Source: Holdemanella porci (GTDB taxonomy: Bacteria; Bacillota_I; Bacilli_A; Erysipelotrichales; Erysipelotrichaceae). From it: 64,000 nucleotides of DNA. Of the stretch, positions 28,732-37,371 are shown one piece after another (positions within the stretch are counted from its first letter, which is position 1; the number at the start of each line of letters is the position of its first letter). The stretch is from positions 1 through 64,000 of the forward strand of contig NZ_JAHQVB010000002.1 of the NCBI RefSeq assembly GCF_019052655.1, in the 5' to 3' direction. Position numbers and translations under genes: made by a program. The notes beneath the pieces were generated by a model. That model was given only the letters and a program-made list of their open reading frames with translations, did not search any database and was not told the DNA's origin.

Positions 28732-29047
28732 CTCCACGATACTCCGTCATAGCCTTGATAGCTTCAGTAAATAAACATTCAATCTCTTTACCAGATTGAA
28801 TAGCTTCAGTCTTAGCTTTTAATAATGCATTCTCGGATGCTAACTTTTCTAACTCCAACTGAGCTTGTACTGTACCCAATTTTAAGAAGTGAGTAACTAC
28901 TTGAGATGAAGCTGTTCGGTTTCTAAGTTGTTCCTCTGCCATATCAATAGCATAACCAATCATTCTATTCTGTCTTTCCTCTGCACTAAGAGCTGCAGTT
29001 GGAGATTCTTCAGAAATATCAATAACTTTGTTAGACTTTCTACCCAT
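28724..29047 (-). CDS. Small terminase-like protein
   Basis: 107 residues, helical. LSAEERQNRMIGYAIDMAEEQ and ASSQVVTHFLKLGTVQAQLELEKL are typical of a conserved protein annotated as small terminase subunit in Firmicutes siphophages. It should recognise the packaging site and direct the large subunit. ATG 29047 follows GGTGG; a longer frame exists upstream without a ribosome binding site. It is the first gene left of the candidate packaging region. Confidence 0.6.
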   Translation of the reverse strand: MGRKSNKVIDISEESPTAALSAEERQNRMIGYAIDMAEEQLRNRTASSQVVTHFLKLGTVQAQLELEKLASENALLKAKTEAIQSGKEIECLFTEAIKAMTEYRGDE

Positions 29048-29083
29048 AGTAATCCCACCTTTCCCTAGTCTTAATGTAGGCAT

Positions 29084-29354
29084 ACCTCACTTTGCATAAC
29101 TTTAATGACAGTTCCTGAGTACTTTGCATGGTGCCGAAGAACTGAAAATTTTCTTAAGTTTAGAGAGGATAACAACACTATAAAGGAGTAAATAATGTGG
29201 CCAACCATTACTCAGAACCTGTCGTTAAAACTATGCAAACTCAAATATCAATTTTACCCCCGGGGAAAATATAAAGACCGGCGCGATGCGGGAGGGGGTG
29301 GGTAAAATCCGAGACCCCCCTCTATGCTTTTTATATAAAGCTAGTGCTGTCGCG
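29084..29354. other. Candidate DNA packaging (cos/pac) region
   Basis: This 271-base gap has no gene. It contains an imperfect 31-base inverted repeat (29091-29121 and 29209-29239) and, at 29252-29325, an unusually G/C-rich patch with G-runs and C-runs (GGGAGGGGGTGGG; ACCCCCC) in an otherwise AT-rich phage. It sits between the RNA-polymerase-like gene side and the small terminase/HNH genes, the usual site of cos or pac. The exact cut site cannot be fixed from sequence alone. Confidence 0.5.
29091..29239. repeat. 31-base inverted repeat in the packaging region
   Basis: The arms 29091-29121 (TTTGCATAAC...CTGAGTA) and 29209-29239 (reverse complement of TTTGCATAGT...CTGAGTA) agree at 26 of 31 positions and are 87 bases apart. 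A further ACTTTGCAT copy follows the first arm. These could be small-terminase binding sites. Confidence 0.75.
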
Positions 29355-29597
29355 TTAGTTTTTATCTTTCTTTTCTACTTTCTTGTAGATTTTAAGAGGA
29401 TTTAGTCTAATAATTTCATCAATTGCTTCATTGATTCTTAAATCTTTTTCTTCTTCTGTAAAGAAGTCTGAAACATTTGCTATTCGTTGTAAGTATTGAC
29501 AAGAATTGTAACCTTTCAAAACGTCAAACTCAAACCAATTTGTAAACTCAGTGAAAGGATCAAAAGGATTGTCAATTGTTGTTAACATTGCTTTCAT
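29355..29597 (-). CDS. Conserved small phage protein of unknown function
   Basis: 80 residues. IDNPFDPFTEFTNWFEFDVL followed by YNSCQYLQRIA and LRINEAIDEIIRLNPLKIYKKV is a pattern I associate with a widespread small protein found next to packaging genes in Firmicutes phages. Function unknown. It begins four bases after the C-terminal RNA-polymerase-like piece and ends at the packaging region, so it was probably translated together with the polymerase-like gene. Confidence 0.65.
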   Translation of the reverse strand: MKAMLTTIDNPFDPFTEFTNWFEFDVLKGYNSCQYLQRIANVSDFFTEEEKDLRINEAIDEIIRLNPLKIYKKVEKKDKN

Positions 29598-29601
29598 AAA
29601 A

Positions 29602-32289
29602 TTATGCTCCTTTCAAATACTTTGTTATTGTGGATGTAGAGACACCCATCATTTCAGCAATTTGTGCTGTTGTATAATTAGAATTAGAAAGTGCTTTGAT
29701 TCTTGCAATCTTTGTATTACTCAAAGTCTTTTGGCTTTTTGGTGTTGCTAAATCACGTAACACGTCAATGTCTGCATTACTAAGAATCTTATGTAAAGTA
29801 TTCTCAGAAATTGCTCCTGCTTGAATAGCTTCCCATTCTTTAGCAGTAATGCTAATGTTTCTTTCCGAACGTGTACTTGTTCCTAACTCTTTTCTGTACT
29901 TTTCAATAGTCTTTTGTGATGTCTTCTTAACATCAGACTTGTCTATTAAACCTTCTGCTTTCTTACGATTTAACTCGGCTTGGGTTAGTCGTTGTGCTTG
30001 TCTCTCCTTAGTGGCATTAAGTAATGCTACATTAAGCTTAGCATTTAAACTTGCTACTTCAGGAGCATAAGCTTTAGCAGCTTCTTTGTTGTATTTAATG
30101 CTACCCGCTGTCATCATAGACTTACGGGCCTCATTAGCCATAGACTTCATAGACGCGGCATGACGGGCATATAAAAGCTCCATGGGGTGCTGTGCCTTTG
30201 ATACCAGGGTATAGGGGTCATTAGTCGCAGCCATCTTGGTAGTGCGTTCCATTCTAGTCTTGGTCTTGTATACAATGCTTCCATCTTTATTAGTAATTGT
30301 CTCACCAAATACTTTCTTACCATTCTTCAATGTTACATTACGAACTGGTTCATACTTCTCACGTTGTGCTGCATCATTAGGGTTATAGCTAACTTTTCCA
30401 CCATCAGCAGTTCTAAGAATAATGTTTCCAGTATTAGCATCTTTCTTTCTAATAGGATAGTATAAATCATCAGCCTTCTTATAGATAAGAGCACCTTCTG
30501 GTTTGCTTGGATCATAATATTCTTTACCTTTCATATTAACTCTTGGTGTACCTTGAGTCTTTGGTATTGAATATTGACCTTTTGCTTTAGATAGAATAGT
30601 AGATGCACCGCCACCACTTTGGTATTCTTTCTTTAAACCGTCAATGTTATTATCTACATAAGATTGTTTGTAATCTAATTTATGCTTCTCTGCATCAATT
30701 ACAACCATTGAATGCCTTACAGCTCTTGCTAGCTCATCTGGTTTAGCATTACCAATAGTCATGTCTGTAATAAGGTTAGATATAATTCCCATCTCAGTCT
30801 GAGTATTCTTCATAACCGGGAATTCTCTACCATTACGATAATAATGGCTCTCACCTTTTGCGTCAGTCTTAACTGTGTCGTACTGATATGAATCTTTAGG
30901 GTCAAATCCTTTTAATCCTTCTAAAGGCTTAGACCTAGATATACGAACTTTACCTTGCTTGTCATCTGTAGGAATACACATAACAGTATCGCCATCAAAG
31001 TCAGCTCCAGATAACTGTTCTGCTACCTTAGAATTTATACCAATTGCATCTTGAGGCTTTGTTCCTAATATAGATCTAGCTTGCTTCTGTCTGTTATTGA
31101 CAGTAAGCACAGGGATTTCAAATATACCACCATGAGGATATCGAACTAATGCTAACTTTGTTCCATCTTGAAAGTTAGGTGCATATACTTCAGTTTCCTT
31201 CATTGTTGGAATTGCAGTTAATACTTGGTATCTCTGTCCTGGTAGAGCAGCTGCTTGTAAATGAACTGCAGAAGAGTCACATTCACTTGCAAATTTATTT
31301 AACAAATACTTCTTAACTGTAGGATTTGTTAAAGCCATAATATCAGCATATTCTTGAGCTTTGCTTTCTTTGGCTAAATTAAGTTGTTTCTCTGCCATAT
31401 GAATAGACTGCTTAGCTAAGAACTGAGAAGGAACTGCATTCTTCCAATCATCCCAGTCACCTTCGACTGCACGATAATTGATAAGCCCTTGCTTTTGTTT
31501 ACCATCTTTATCAACATAATGGTTCTGACCTTTAATAAGTGAACCAAATGGATTGTCTGGGTCTTCTTTTATTTTCTTAAGAACCTCAGTCATTGGTTTG
31601 TCTTTGCCTTTGTTAGTGTTGAATATAACATCAACACCCTCTGGCATGTCTTTACCATCATTATAGACAGCCATGCCTTTCAAATAATGGGTCCCATCTA
31701 CTAATATACGTACTTGGGCATAAGTTTTCTCACCTTTAGTACCAGTAGCATCTGCCGGATCAGTTAAGGCTAAGTCTTTAACACCTCTTCTTAACTCAAT
31801 AGTTCCGTCTTTGTCGATTCCACCATCTTCTTTATATCTAATCATTAATCTTTTAGAGTCTAATGATACAGGTGCCCCGACTGCAGGTCTCTTGTCAAAT
31901 GATTGTCCATTATCTAAAGATTTATAATCAGTAATAGTCTTGATTTGGTCGAAATTATAAATTTCTTTATGTTCAACATCAGGAGCACATAATACACTTT
32001 GATTTGATTGTTGTCCTGGATTTGTAGCTTGTGGAATACCACCTTTGTAAACATGGTATCCTTCTTTTTGTAATATAAATAGAGCAGTATCCAATTTATT
32101 TCTTGGAATATTAAGCTCTCTTTCTACACCTGGTCCGACATCAATCATTCTCTTTTCTTTTAATTCCTCTTTAAGAAAATCTGCGGTATGCTGAGCTTTC
32201 ATCATACGAGATTCAGATTTATCATTTAATAAAGAACGAACAGATGATTCATTAATACCCATAACTCTACCAATTTCAGAAGCACCCAT
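29602..32289 (-). pseudogene. RNA-polymerase-like (DFDGD) phage protein, C-terminal piece, split by the IME
   Basis: 895 open codons. Residues 430-434 are DFDGD in the context SGADFDGDTVMCIP, preceded by VRYPHGG (383-388). This spacing and context match the catalytic double-psi beta barrel of RNA polymerase beta-prime subunits, YonO-type phage polymerases and eukaryotic RdRPs, where the three Asp bind magnesium. The piece starts inside an HTH (EIGRVMGINESSVRSLL) and ends with another (AQIAEMMGVSTSTITKYL). No ribosome binding site precedes its first ATG, and a hairpin in the IME lies upstream, so it is probably not expressed now. The N-terminal piece is at 46958-47299. Relatives in other phages are usually labelled structural protein. 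Confidence 0.75.
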
Positions 32290-32350
32290 AGGTTGCCAAC
32301 CATTGGCTTAACAGTGATAAGGAACTAATTTACTTATCAACTGTTAGCTG
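32270..32350. other. Left attachment junction of the IME
   Basis: Phage sequence ends at the TA at 32289-32290. Inside the element are the palindrome GGTTGCCAACC (32291-32301) and an inverted repeat pairing TAACAGT-GATAAG with CTTATC-ACTGTTA, plausible recombinase-binding arms. Confidence 0.65.
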
Positions 32351-32375
32351 ACGGTTTCCGGGGTGCATACGGACA

Positions 32376-32413
32376 AATCCCGTCTGATTTCTAACAGGAA
32401 GTCAGACGGGATT
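32376..32413. terminator. Hairpin terminator inside the left end of the IME
   Basis: AATCCCGTCTGA (32376-32387) and TCAGACGGGATT (32402-32413) form a perfect 12-pair stem with a 14-base loop and T-rich flanks on both strands. It would insulate the element from the phage gene fragment. Confidence 0.65.
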
Positions 32414-32447
32414 TTCGCTTTATATTACGAATTATGGAGGACATACC

Positions 32448-32696
32448 ATGAAAACCTTAATATCTTGTGCCTACAATATGGATAATTGCTGTGTGGAAGT
32501 GAAATTCAGCGACGGCAGTATGATTGCGATTGACACTATCGTCGTTGAGAACGAGATTGCTGACAATATGTATCAGCGGTCAGAGCTGGATTATTTGATC
32601 TACAACGCTCCTTTGGAGTATGCAGACCTTATCTTGAACGGCGATCCCGAAACCTATTTGAAAACTGTAACAGAATACAAGCCTTGGGATAGCTGA
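32448..32696 (+). CDS. DUF6061-like small protein
   Basis: 82 residues. The pattern CAYNMDNCCVEVKFSDGSMIAID followed by ENEIADNMYQRSELDYLIYN matches a small conserved protein of mobile elements in gut Firmicutes that I recall as DUF6061. Function unknown. GGAGG precedes the ATG, and a strong terminator follows. It is transcribed toward the bce-like operon, which faces it. Confidence 0.6.
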   Translation: MKTLISCAYNMDNCCVEVKFSDGSMIAIDTIVVENEIADNMYQRSELDYLIYNAPLEYADLILNGDPETYLKTVTEYKPWDS

Positions 32697-32705
32697 CAAC
32701 ACGCT

Positions 32706-32742
32706 GCCCGCAGGAGAAAATCCTGCGGGCGTTTTTCTGTTT
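32706..32742. terminator. Strong bidirectional terminator
   Basis: GCCCGCAGGA (32706-32715) and TCCTGCGGGC (32721-32730) form a perfect 10-pair stem with loop GAAAA, followed by GTTTTTCTGTTT. It lies between two convergent genes and can end both transcripts. Confidence 0.8.
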
Positions 32743-32745
32743 ATA

Positions 32746-33771
32746 TTATTTCCCTCCGTTGGATCTCAATTTAGGAAAGAAGATGACAATCTTGAAGCCC
32801 TTTCCCCACTGGGAAGCTGCTTCCAGATGAAGATTTAGATCGTCGGCCATCTTCTTAACCAGGTAAAGTCCCATACCGGTAGCCTTCTTTCTGCTGTCAG
32901 TAGAATCCCCGGTAAAGCCCTTTTGAAAAATGTACGGCAGATTATATTTTTTTACGCCAATGCCGTTATCTTCAACAGAAAGGATATCTGCGGTCTCCGA
33001 ATGTATCACGGAAATTGTAAGCATGGGACTATCGCTGCTATATTTGATGGCATTGCTAACGATTTGTCCCAACATAAACTGAAGTCCTCTACGGTCTGTA
33101 TAGACTGTTTCAGATTGCAGTTTGTTGAGAATGACAAAATGCTTCTCTTCAAGAAGTGGGGCATAGTCCTCCAGAACTTCACCCAAGCAGTCATTCAAAT
33201 TGACATCCTCAAATCGGTAATCCTTTGTACTGCTCTTCAACCGGGCATAGTACAGCATCTGCGTGACATCCTCCTGAAGCTGACTGCGGACATAATCCAG
33301 CTTTGCTTGCAGGGAAGGAGAGATTTCATCGTTCCGGTTATCCAAGAGCATGGTCAGCAACGATAGGGGCGTTTTCGCTTCATGTGCCCAGCCCTCCACG
33401 TATTCTTCATAGTCCCGTAGGGCATCCGCCATATTGTTACTCTCGTTTTTGTATTCCCGTAAAACCGAAGCCAAAAATCGGACAGATTCTCCTTCTTTCT
33501 GACTAATGGCACTGAGCAGCCGTTCTTCATTGCAGATGGTAGGATCACTGAGGAAATCTCGGAACAGTTCCATGTGGGTGTTCTCCCTCTTGTTTAGTAC
33601 AAACAGAATCGCTGAAAACAAAAAGATGCTCGTCAGAACTACTAACCCGATCAAGGTTTGAAATACCTGAATGTCAGAAATCCAAAGAATGACAGCGCAA
33701 AAGCAATCCACGCCCAGCAGCAACAGAAGCCAGGGGTAGTACCGTTCTATCATGTGCCAAAGCTGCTTCAT
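32746..33771 (-). CDS. BceS-like intramembrane-sensing histidine kinase
   Basis: 341 residues. Two TM helices (about 12-30 and 37-60) are joined by a very short outer loop, the mark of intramembrane-sensing kinases. The H-box GWAHEAKTPLS (His at about 131), N-box SNAIKYSS, and G-boxes VEDNGIGV and ATGMGLYLVKK follow. BceS-type kinases cannot sense peptides alone; they read the activity of the partner BceAB-type transporter and phosphorylate the response regulator. It overlaps the regulator gene by four bases. Confidence 0.85.
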   Translation of the reverse strand: MKQLWHMIERYYPWLLLLLGVDCFCAVILWISDIQVFQTLIGLVVLTSIFLFSAILFVLNKRENTHMELFRDFLSDPTICNEERLLSAISQKEGESVRFLASVLREYKNESNNMADALRDYEEYVEGWAHEAKTPLSLLTMLLDNRNDEISPSLQAKLDYVRSQLQEDVTQMLYYARLKSSTKDYRFEDVNLNDCLGEVLEDYAPLLEEKHFVILNKLQSETVYTDRRGLQFMLGQIVSNAIKYSSDSPMLTISVIHSETADILSVEDNGIGVKKYNLPYIFQKGFTGDSTDSRKKATGMGLYLVKKMADDLNLHLEAASQWGKGFKIVIFFPKLRSNGGK

Positions 33772-34445
33772 AGAGACACCTCCGCTTCCAAACGGTAGCC
33801 CATTCCTCGAACTGCAACGATTCGCTGCTTCATTTCAAGGGCGGACATCGTTTTTTTCAGCCGGGTTAGGTTAACCTGCAAGGCATTTTCATCTATGTAT
33901 TCCGTGGTTCCCCATAGTGCCATGCAAAGCTGCTCCGTCGTGACCAGAGCATCGCCGCCGGACAAAAGAGCGACCAACAGTTTTCCCTGATTTTTTGGAA
34001 GCACCACAGAGGTATTATGAATATAAAGCGTGTAGGTCTGCTGGTCTAACAGGAAATCTGGTCCCTCTATGAGATTGGTACGGCCTTCATACCTTTTGAG
34101 AATATTGGATACCCTGGCAAGAAGTCGATCTTTTCTGCACGGCTTCGTCAAATATTCATCGGCACCCAACTGGAACGCTTGCAGTTCATCCTTTACCTGA
34201 TCTCTGGAAGTCAGCACCAGGACGGGGATAGCAGTTTTATTCTTTAGCTCCTGGCAGATTTGAAAGCCACTGATCTCCGGCAAGTTCAGGTCTAAGATCA
34301 CAAGGTCAGGGCGGAGGGCTGCCAAGAGCCGAGCGGCATCTTCAAACTCGGTAATTGCCTCCACAAGATAGCCGTCCTTTTGGAGCATATCGCAGAGTTC
34401 TTCCCGCATATAGACTTCATCTTCCACAACAGCAATTCTTTTCAT
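33768..34445 (-). CDS. BceR-like OmpR-family response regulator
   Basis: 225 residues. Receiver domain with acidic pair VVEDE, phosphoacceptor Asp in LVILDLNLPEISG (about 52), Thr in VLTSRD and Lys in LTKPCRKD. The C-terminal winged helix (about 130-222) contains DENALQVNLTRLKKTM, typical of the OmpR/BceR group, and GMGYRLEA. ATG 34445 has AAGGAGGTG directly upstream. It should activate the transporter genes from the inverted repeat near 37352. Confidence 0.87.
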   Translation of the reverse strand: MKRIAVVEDEVYMREELCDMLQKDGYLVEAITEFEDAARLLAALRPDLVILDLNLPEISGFQICQELKNKTAIPVLVLTSRDQVKDELQAFQLGADEYLTKPCRKDRLLARVSNILKRYEGRTNLIEGPDFLLDQQTYTLYIHNTSVVLPKNQGKLLVALLSGGDALVTTEQLCMALWGTTEYIDENALQVNLTRLKKTMSALEMKQRIVAVRGMGYRLEAEVSL

Positions 34446-34464
34446 GACAGCACCTCCTTCCAAA

Positions 34465-36537
34465 TTATTCTTCTCTCTGCGGCTGCATCAGTGTCAGCAA
34501 ATACCGATCACTGGAGCGCTTGACCACTCTCATATAAATATATTCTATCACGCAAAGTAGTAAAATCATAGCAGCAGATACAAGCAGCATTTCAGACACT
34601 GTCCCACGGGTTCGGGACGAGAGTATCCCTGTAAATAACGCCCTGACTCCAAACAGACTGCTGACAGCCGCAACCAATACAGGAAGTCCCATAAACCAGG
34701 TAATTTGCTTTCCAGCAGACTGGCAAAGGGTTTCGTAAGTAGCTCCCAGGCGGATCAGGGTCTGGTATCTGCGCCCGGTTTTCTGCTGACTCATCAGGAA
34801 CTGAACACCCACGATGGTGTTGGCAACTACCAGGAAAACAATCGCAAGATAGAGGGTAATATAACTGGATGCTATGGTGTAGAAAAGCTGACGACCTATA
34901 TTCTGAAGATAGCTTTCATATTCAATGCCAGTTTCGTCCAGCTTCTCGTTCAAATCCAAATATGCAGTCATAAGGCTATTTCCATCCAGAGCCTGCTCAC
35001 TGAGCACCGCATTGACATAGGTATCATACATTCCCTGGCTATAATATAGGAATGCTTCATCCGGAAGAATCAATGCAAAGGACAAGGTTATAGAACGGTC
35101 CGTGACCAAATTCACAGACTGAACCTCTCCTGTAAGATGAATCGGACTACCATCCAGTTCCACCTTGGGCTGTCCGGCCAATACTTGGTTCAGCATTGCG
35201 GTACGACTTACCGTAGTAAACTCTGTATCAATATAGACAGCGGCCTCCTTTTCGCCTAATTGGAGAGCCGGTTTGCCGGACAATTCCAACAAACGATTAT
35301 AGTCCGATAAACAAATCAAATATGGGTATGTGGCATAACCAAGATTGTTCAGAAGGACATCCCGGTCTTCCGACTGGGGCAGGCTCCGAAGAGAGTCCAT
35401 AACAGCGTCCATGCTGTAGGCATTATCATAATCTTCTGTGGTGCGAATACGCCCAACCCTCATTTCAAAAAGCTCTGAAAATTGATTTTCCAAACCGTTT
35501 TCTTTCAGGGCTGCCTTTATATTCGGAAGAACCTGCGATGAATCTTCTGCAGTATGATCTTCAAAAGTATAGTCGATTACATGGCCAGAAGACAGGCTAT
35601 TCGTTCCTGCAATTCCTACGCCCGCACCAAAACAACACAGCGCCGCCAGAATCAGCAGGGAGCTGATGGCCATGGAGGTTGACTGATGAATAACATTCTC
35701 CTGAATCTGCCGGAAGGTAAATACATGAAGCTGCTTATTTCCTTTTCCTTTCTTAACAATCAAAGCAATCAGCGCACGCATCCCATAGAAAAGCAGCATC
35801 GTACCAACTATGCCCAACAGCAAAGTCAGTCCCATCATACTTACCTTTGTCCATGCAATTCCCTGAATCGCCATGTAGTAAGCCACTGCCAACATCACAC
35901 TTCCGCATATAGCAGCCAGTCCATAGATAACAGATGGCATTTGCTTTTTGGGGCGGTTCGTTGGCTGGGATAGCAAAGTACCGATCTCCTGGCGGCTGAT
36001 TCGTCCACTCAAAATCAGAAGTGCCGTCAGCTTAATTGCCAGAAATCCTGCCAGCGTCCATTCAATTGCAGACCAGGATAAAGAAAACTGATGACCGATG
36101 ATCCCCATGCCTACCAGCTTGGCGGTGACAAGACTGACAATTTCTGAAAGCACCACAGCCACAGGTAAGCCTATGAGCATGGCAAGAATACTGGTCAGGA
36201 AATCTTCCGCCAGAAGCATACCAAACAGTTTACTTCTACGCATCCCCAACATTAGATAAACACCAAACTCATGCCGTCTGCGCTCGAACTGATACTTGCA
36301 GGCAAAATAGATCAAAAAGAACAGAATACCGAGGGTCATCCCATAAAACGCAGGAATCAGAAGCAGGAGTTTGTCAACTGCGTCACTCTCCATTTTCTGC
36401 AAAAAGAGCATCACATCTTGAGTGGAGATGGAAAGAATCATGTAAAAGGCAACAATAGAAATCACCAGGGAGCTGAAAAACAGACCGTTTTCCTTTCGGC
36501 TGCGGTGGCTGTTCCGAAGAATGAGATTAGAGAACAT
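34465..36537 (-). CDS. BceB-like ABC transporter permease
   Basis: 690 residues with ten predicted TM helices in FtsX/BceB arrangement: one N-terminal, three around residues 55-180, two to four more up to about 310, then a large outer domain of about 200 residues (about 315-540) and a final three-helix FtsX block. The big extracellular domain before the last helices is diagnostic for peptide-antibiotic sensing/removal transporters (bacitracin, nisin, lantibiotics). Its start overlaps the ATPase gene by 11 bases. Its substrate cannot be read from the sequence. Confidence 0.85.
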   Translation of the reverse strand: MFSNLILRNSHRSRKENGLFFSSLVISIVAFYMILSISTQDVMLFLQKMESDAVDKLLLLIPAFYGMTLGILFFLIYFACKYQFERRRHEFGVYLMLGMRRSKLFGMLLAEDFLTSILAMLIGLPVAVVLSEIVSLVTAKLVGMGIIGHQFSLSWSAIEWTLAGFLAIKLTALLILSGRISRQEIGTLLSQPTNRPKKQMPSVIYGLAAICGSVMLAVAYYMAIQGIAWTKVSMMGLTLLLGIVGTMLLFYGMRALIALIVKKGKGNKQLHVFTFRQIQENVIHQSTSMAISSLLILAALCCFGAGVGIAGTNSLSSGHVIDYTFEDHTAEDSSQVLPNIKAALKENGLENQFSELFEMRVGRIRTTEDYDNAYSMDAVMDSLRSLPQSEDRDVLLNNLGYATYPYLICLSDYNRLLELSGKPALQLGEKEAAVYIDTEFTTVSRTAMLNQVLAGQPKVELDGSPIHLTGEVQSVNLVTDRSITLSFALILPDEAFLYYSQGMYDTYVNAVLSEQALDGNSLMTAYLDLNEKLDETGIEYESYLQNIGRQLFYTIASSYITLYLAIVFLVVANTIVGVQFLMSQQKTGRRYQTLIRLGATYETLCQSAGKQITWFMGLPVLVAAVSSLFGVRALFTGILSSRTRGTVSEMLLVSAAMILLLCVIEYIYMRVVKRSSDRYLLTLMQPQREE

Positions 36538-37294
36538 TTGCGCTGCCCCCTCCCAGTTGCGCCATCACCTTCAGGATGCGCCCGTAGAACTCCTGCTGGC
36601 TTTCGTCTCCACGCCGAAGCTCATGAAAGATCACGCCGTCCTGGATGAACAGAATGCGCTTGCAAAAGCTGGCGGCATTGGAATCATGGGTTACCATCAG
36701 GATCGTAGCTTGTTCGTCACGATTCAGGCCGGACAGCTTCTCCATAAGACTTCTTGCGTTCTTAGAATCCAGCGCACCCGTCGGTTCATCGGCAAGGATC
36801 ATTTGGGGATGTAAGATCAGAGCCCTTGCTGCCGCAACACGCTGACGCTGGCCGCCGGACATCTTGGACGGAAACTTATCCAGAACATCAGTGATTTCCA
36901 GATAGTCAGCCAACTGCTTCAGCCGCTGGCTGCTTTCTGCTTCGGATACCCCATGCAAGGAAGTCGGGAGCAGGATGTTTTCCCTGCCAGTCAGGTTGTC
37001 CAGCAATTCAAAGTTCTGGAATAGATAACCAACTTTTTTGCCACGGTACTCTGCAAGAGCCTTTCCCTTGAGGGATTGCAGAGTATCGCCTTCCACCTGA
37101 ATGCTTCCACCTGTGGGTTGAATCACAGTCGCAATACAATTGAGCAGTGTGGATTTACCGGAACCGCTGCTTCCCATAATGCCGAGAAACTCTCCCGGCA
37201 TCACCTGGAAGGTGATCCCATTCAGTGCCTTTGTTTGACTTGGCACATTGCCATAGATTTTTGTTAAATTTTCAATATTCAAAATGGGTTTCAT
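36527..37294 (-). CDS. BceA-like ABC transporter ATPase
   Basis: 255 residues. Walker A GSSGSGKSTLL (about 41), Q-loop YLFQNFELL, signature MSGGQRQRVAAARAL, Walker B MILADEPTGALDSKN and the H-loop VTHDSN are all intact. It powers the BceB-like permease. ATG 37294 was chosen because AGGAGG lies just upstream; the open frame extends further without support. C-terminal residues (ELRRGDESQQEFYGRIL) match the Bce-type ATPase tail. Confidence 0.9.
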   Translation of the reverse strand: MKPILNIENLTKIYGNVPSQTKALNGITFQVMPGEFLGIMGSSGSGKSTLLNCIATVIQPTGGSIQVEGDTLQSLKGKALAEYRGKKVGYLFQNFELLDNLTGRENILLPTSLHGVSEAESSQRLKQLADYLEITDVLDKFPSKMSGGQRQRVAAARALILHPQMILADEPTGALDSKNARSLMEKLSGLNRDEQATILMVTHDSNAASFCKRILFIQDGVIFHELRRGDESQQEFYGRILKVMAQLGGGSANVL

Positions 37295-37351
37295 GTGAAT
37301 ACCTCCTATCATTTGTAATAAAATGATAGCATGGGAACACAGCAAATACCA

Positions 37352-37368
37352 CTTACAGTGGTTGTAAG
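37352..37368 (-). promoter_or_regulatory. Candidate BceR-type operator upstream of the transporter genes
   Basis: CTTACA (37352-37357) and TGTAAG (37363-37368) form an inverted repeat with a 5-base spacer. The published BceR-group consensus is TNACA-N4-TGTAA, so this has one extra spacer base. It lies 58 bases before the ATPase start, with a possible TATCAT -10 box at 37326-37331 in between and no good -35, as expected for an activated promoter. A second inverted repeat (ATCATTT/AAATGAT) precedes the ribosome binding site. Confidence 0.5.
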
Positions 37369-37371
37369 GAT

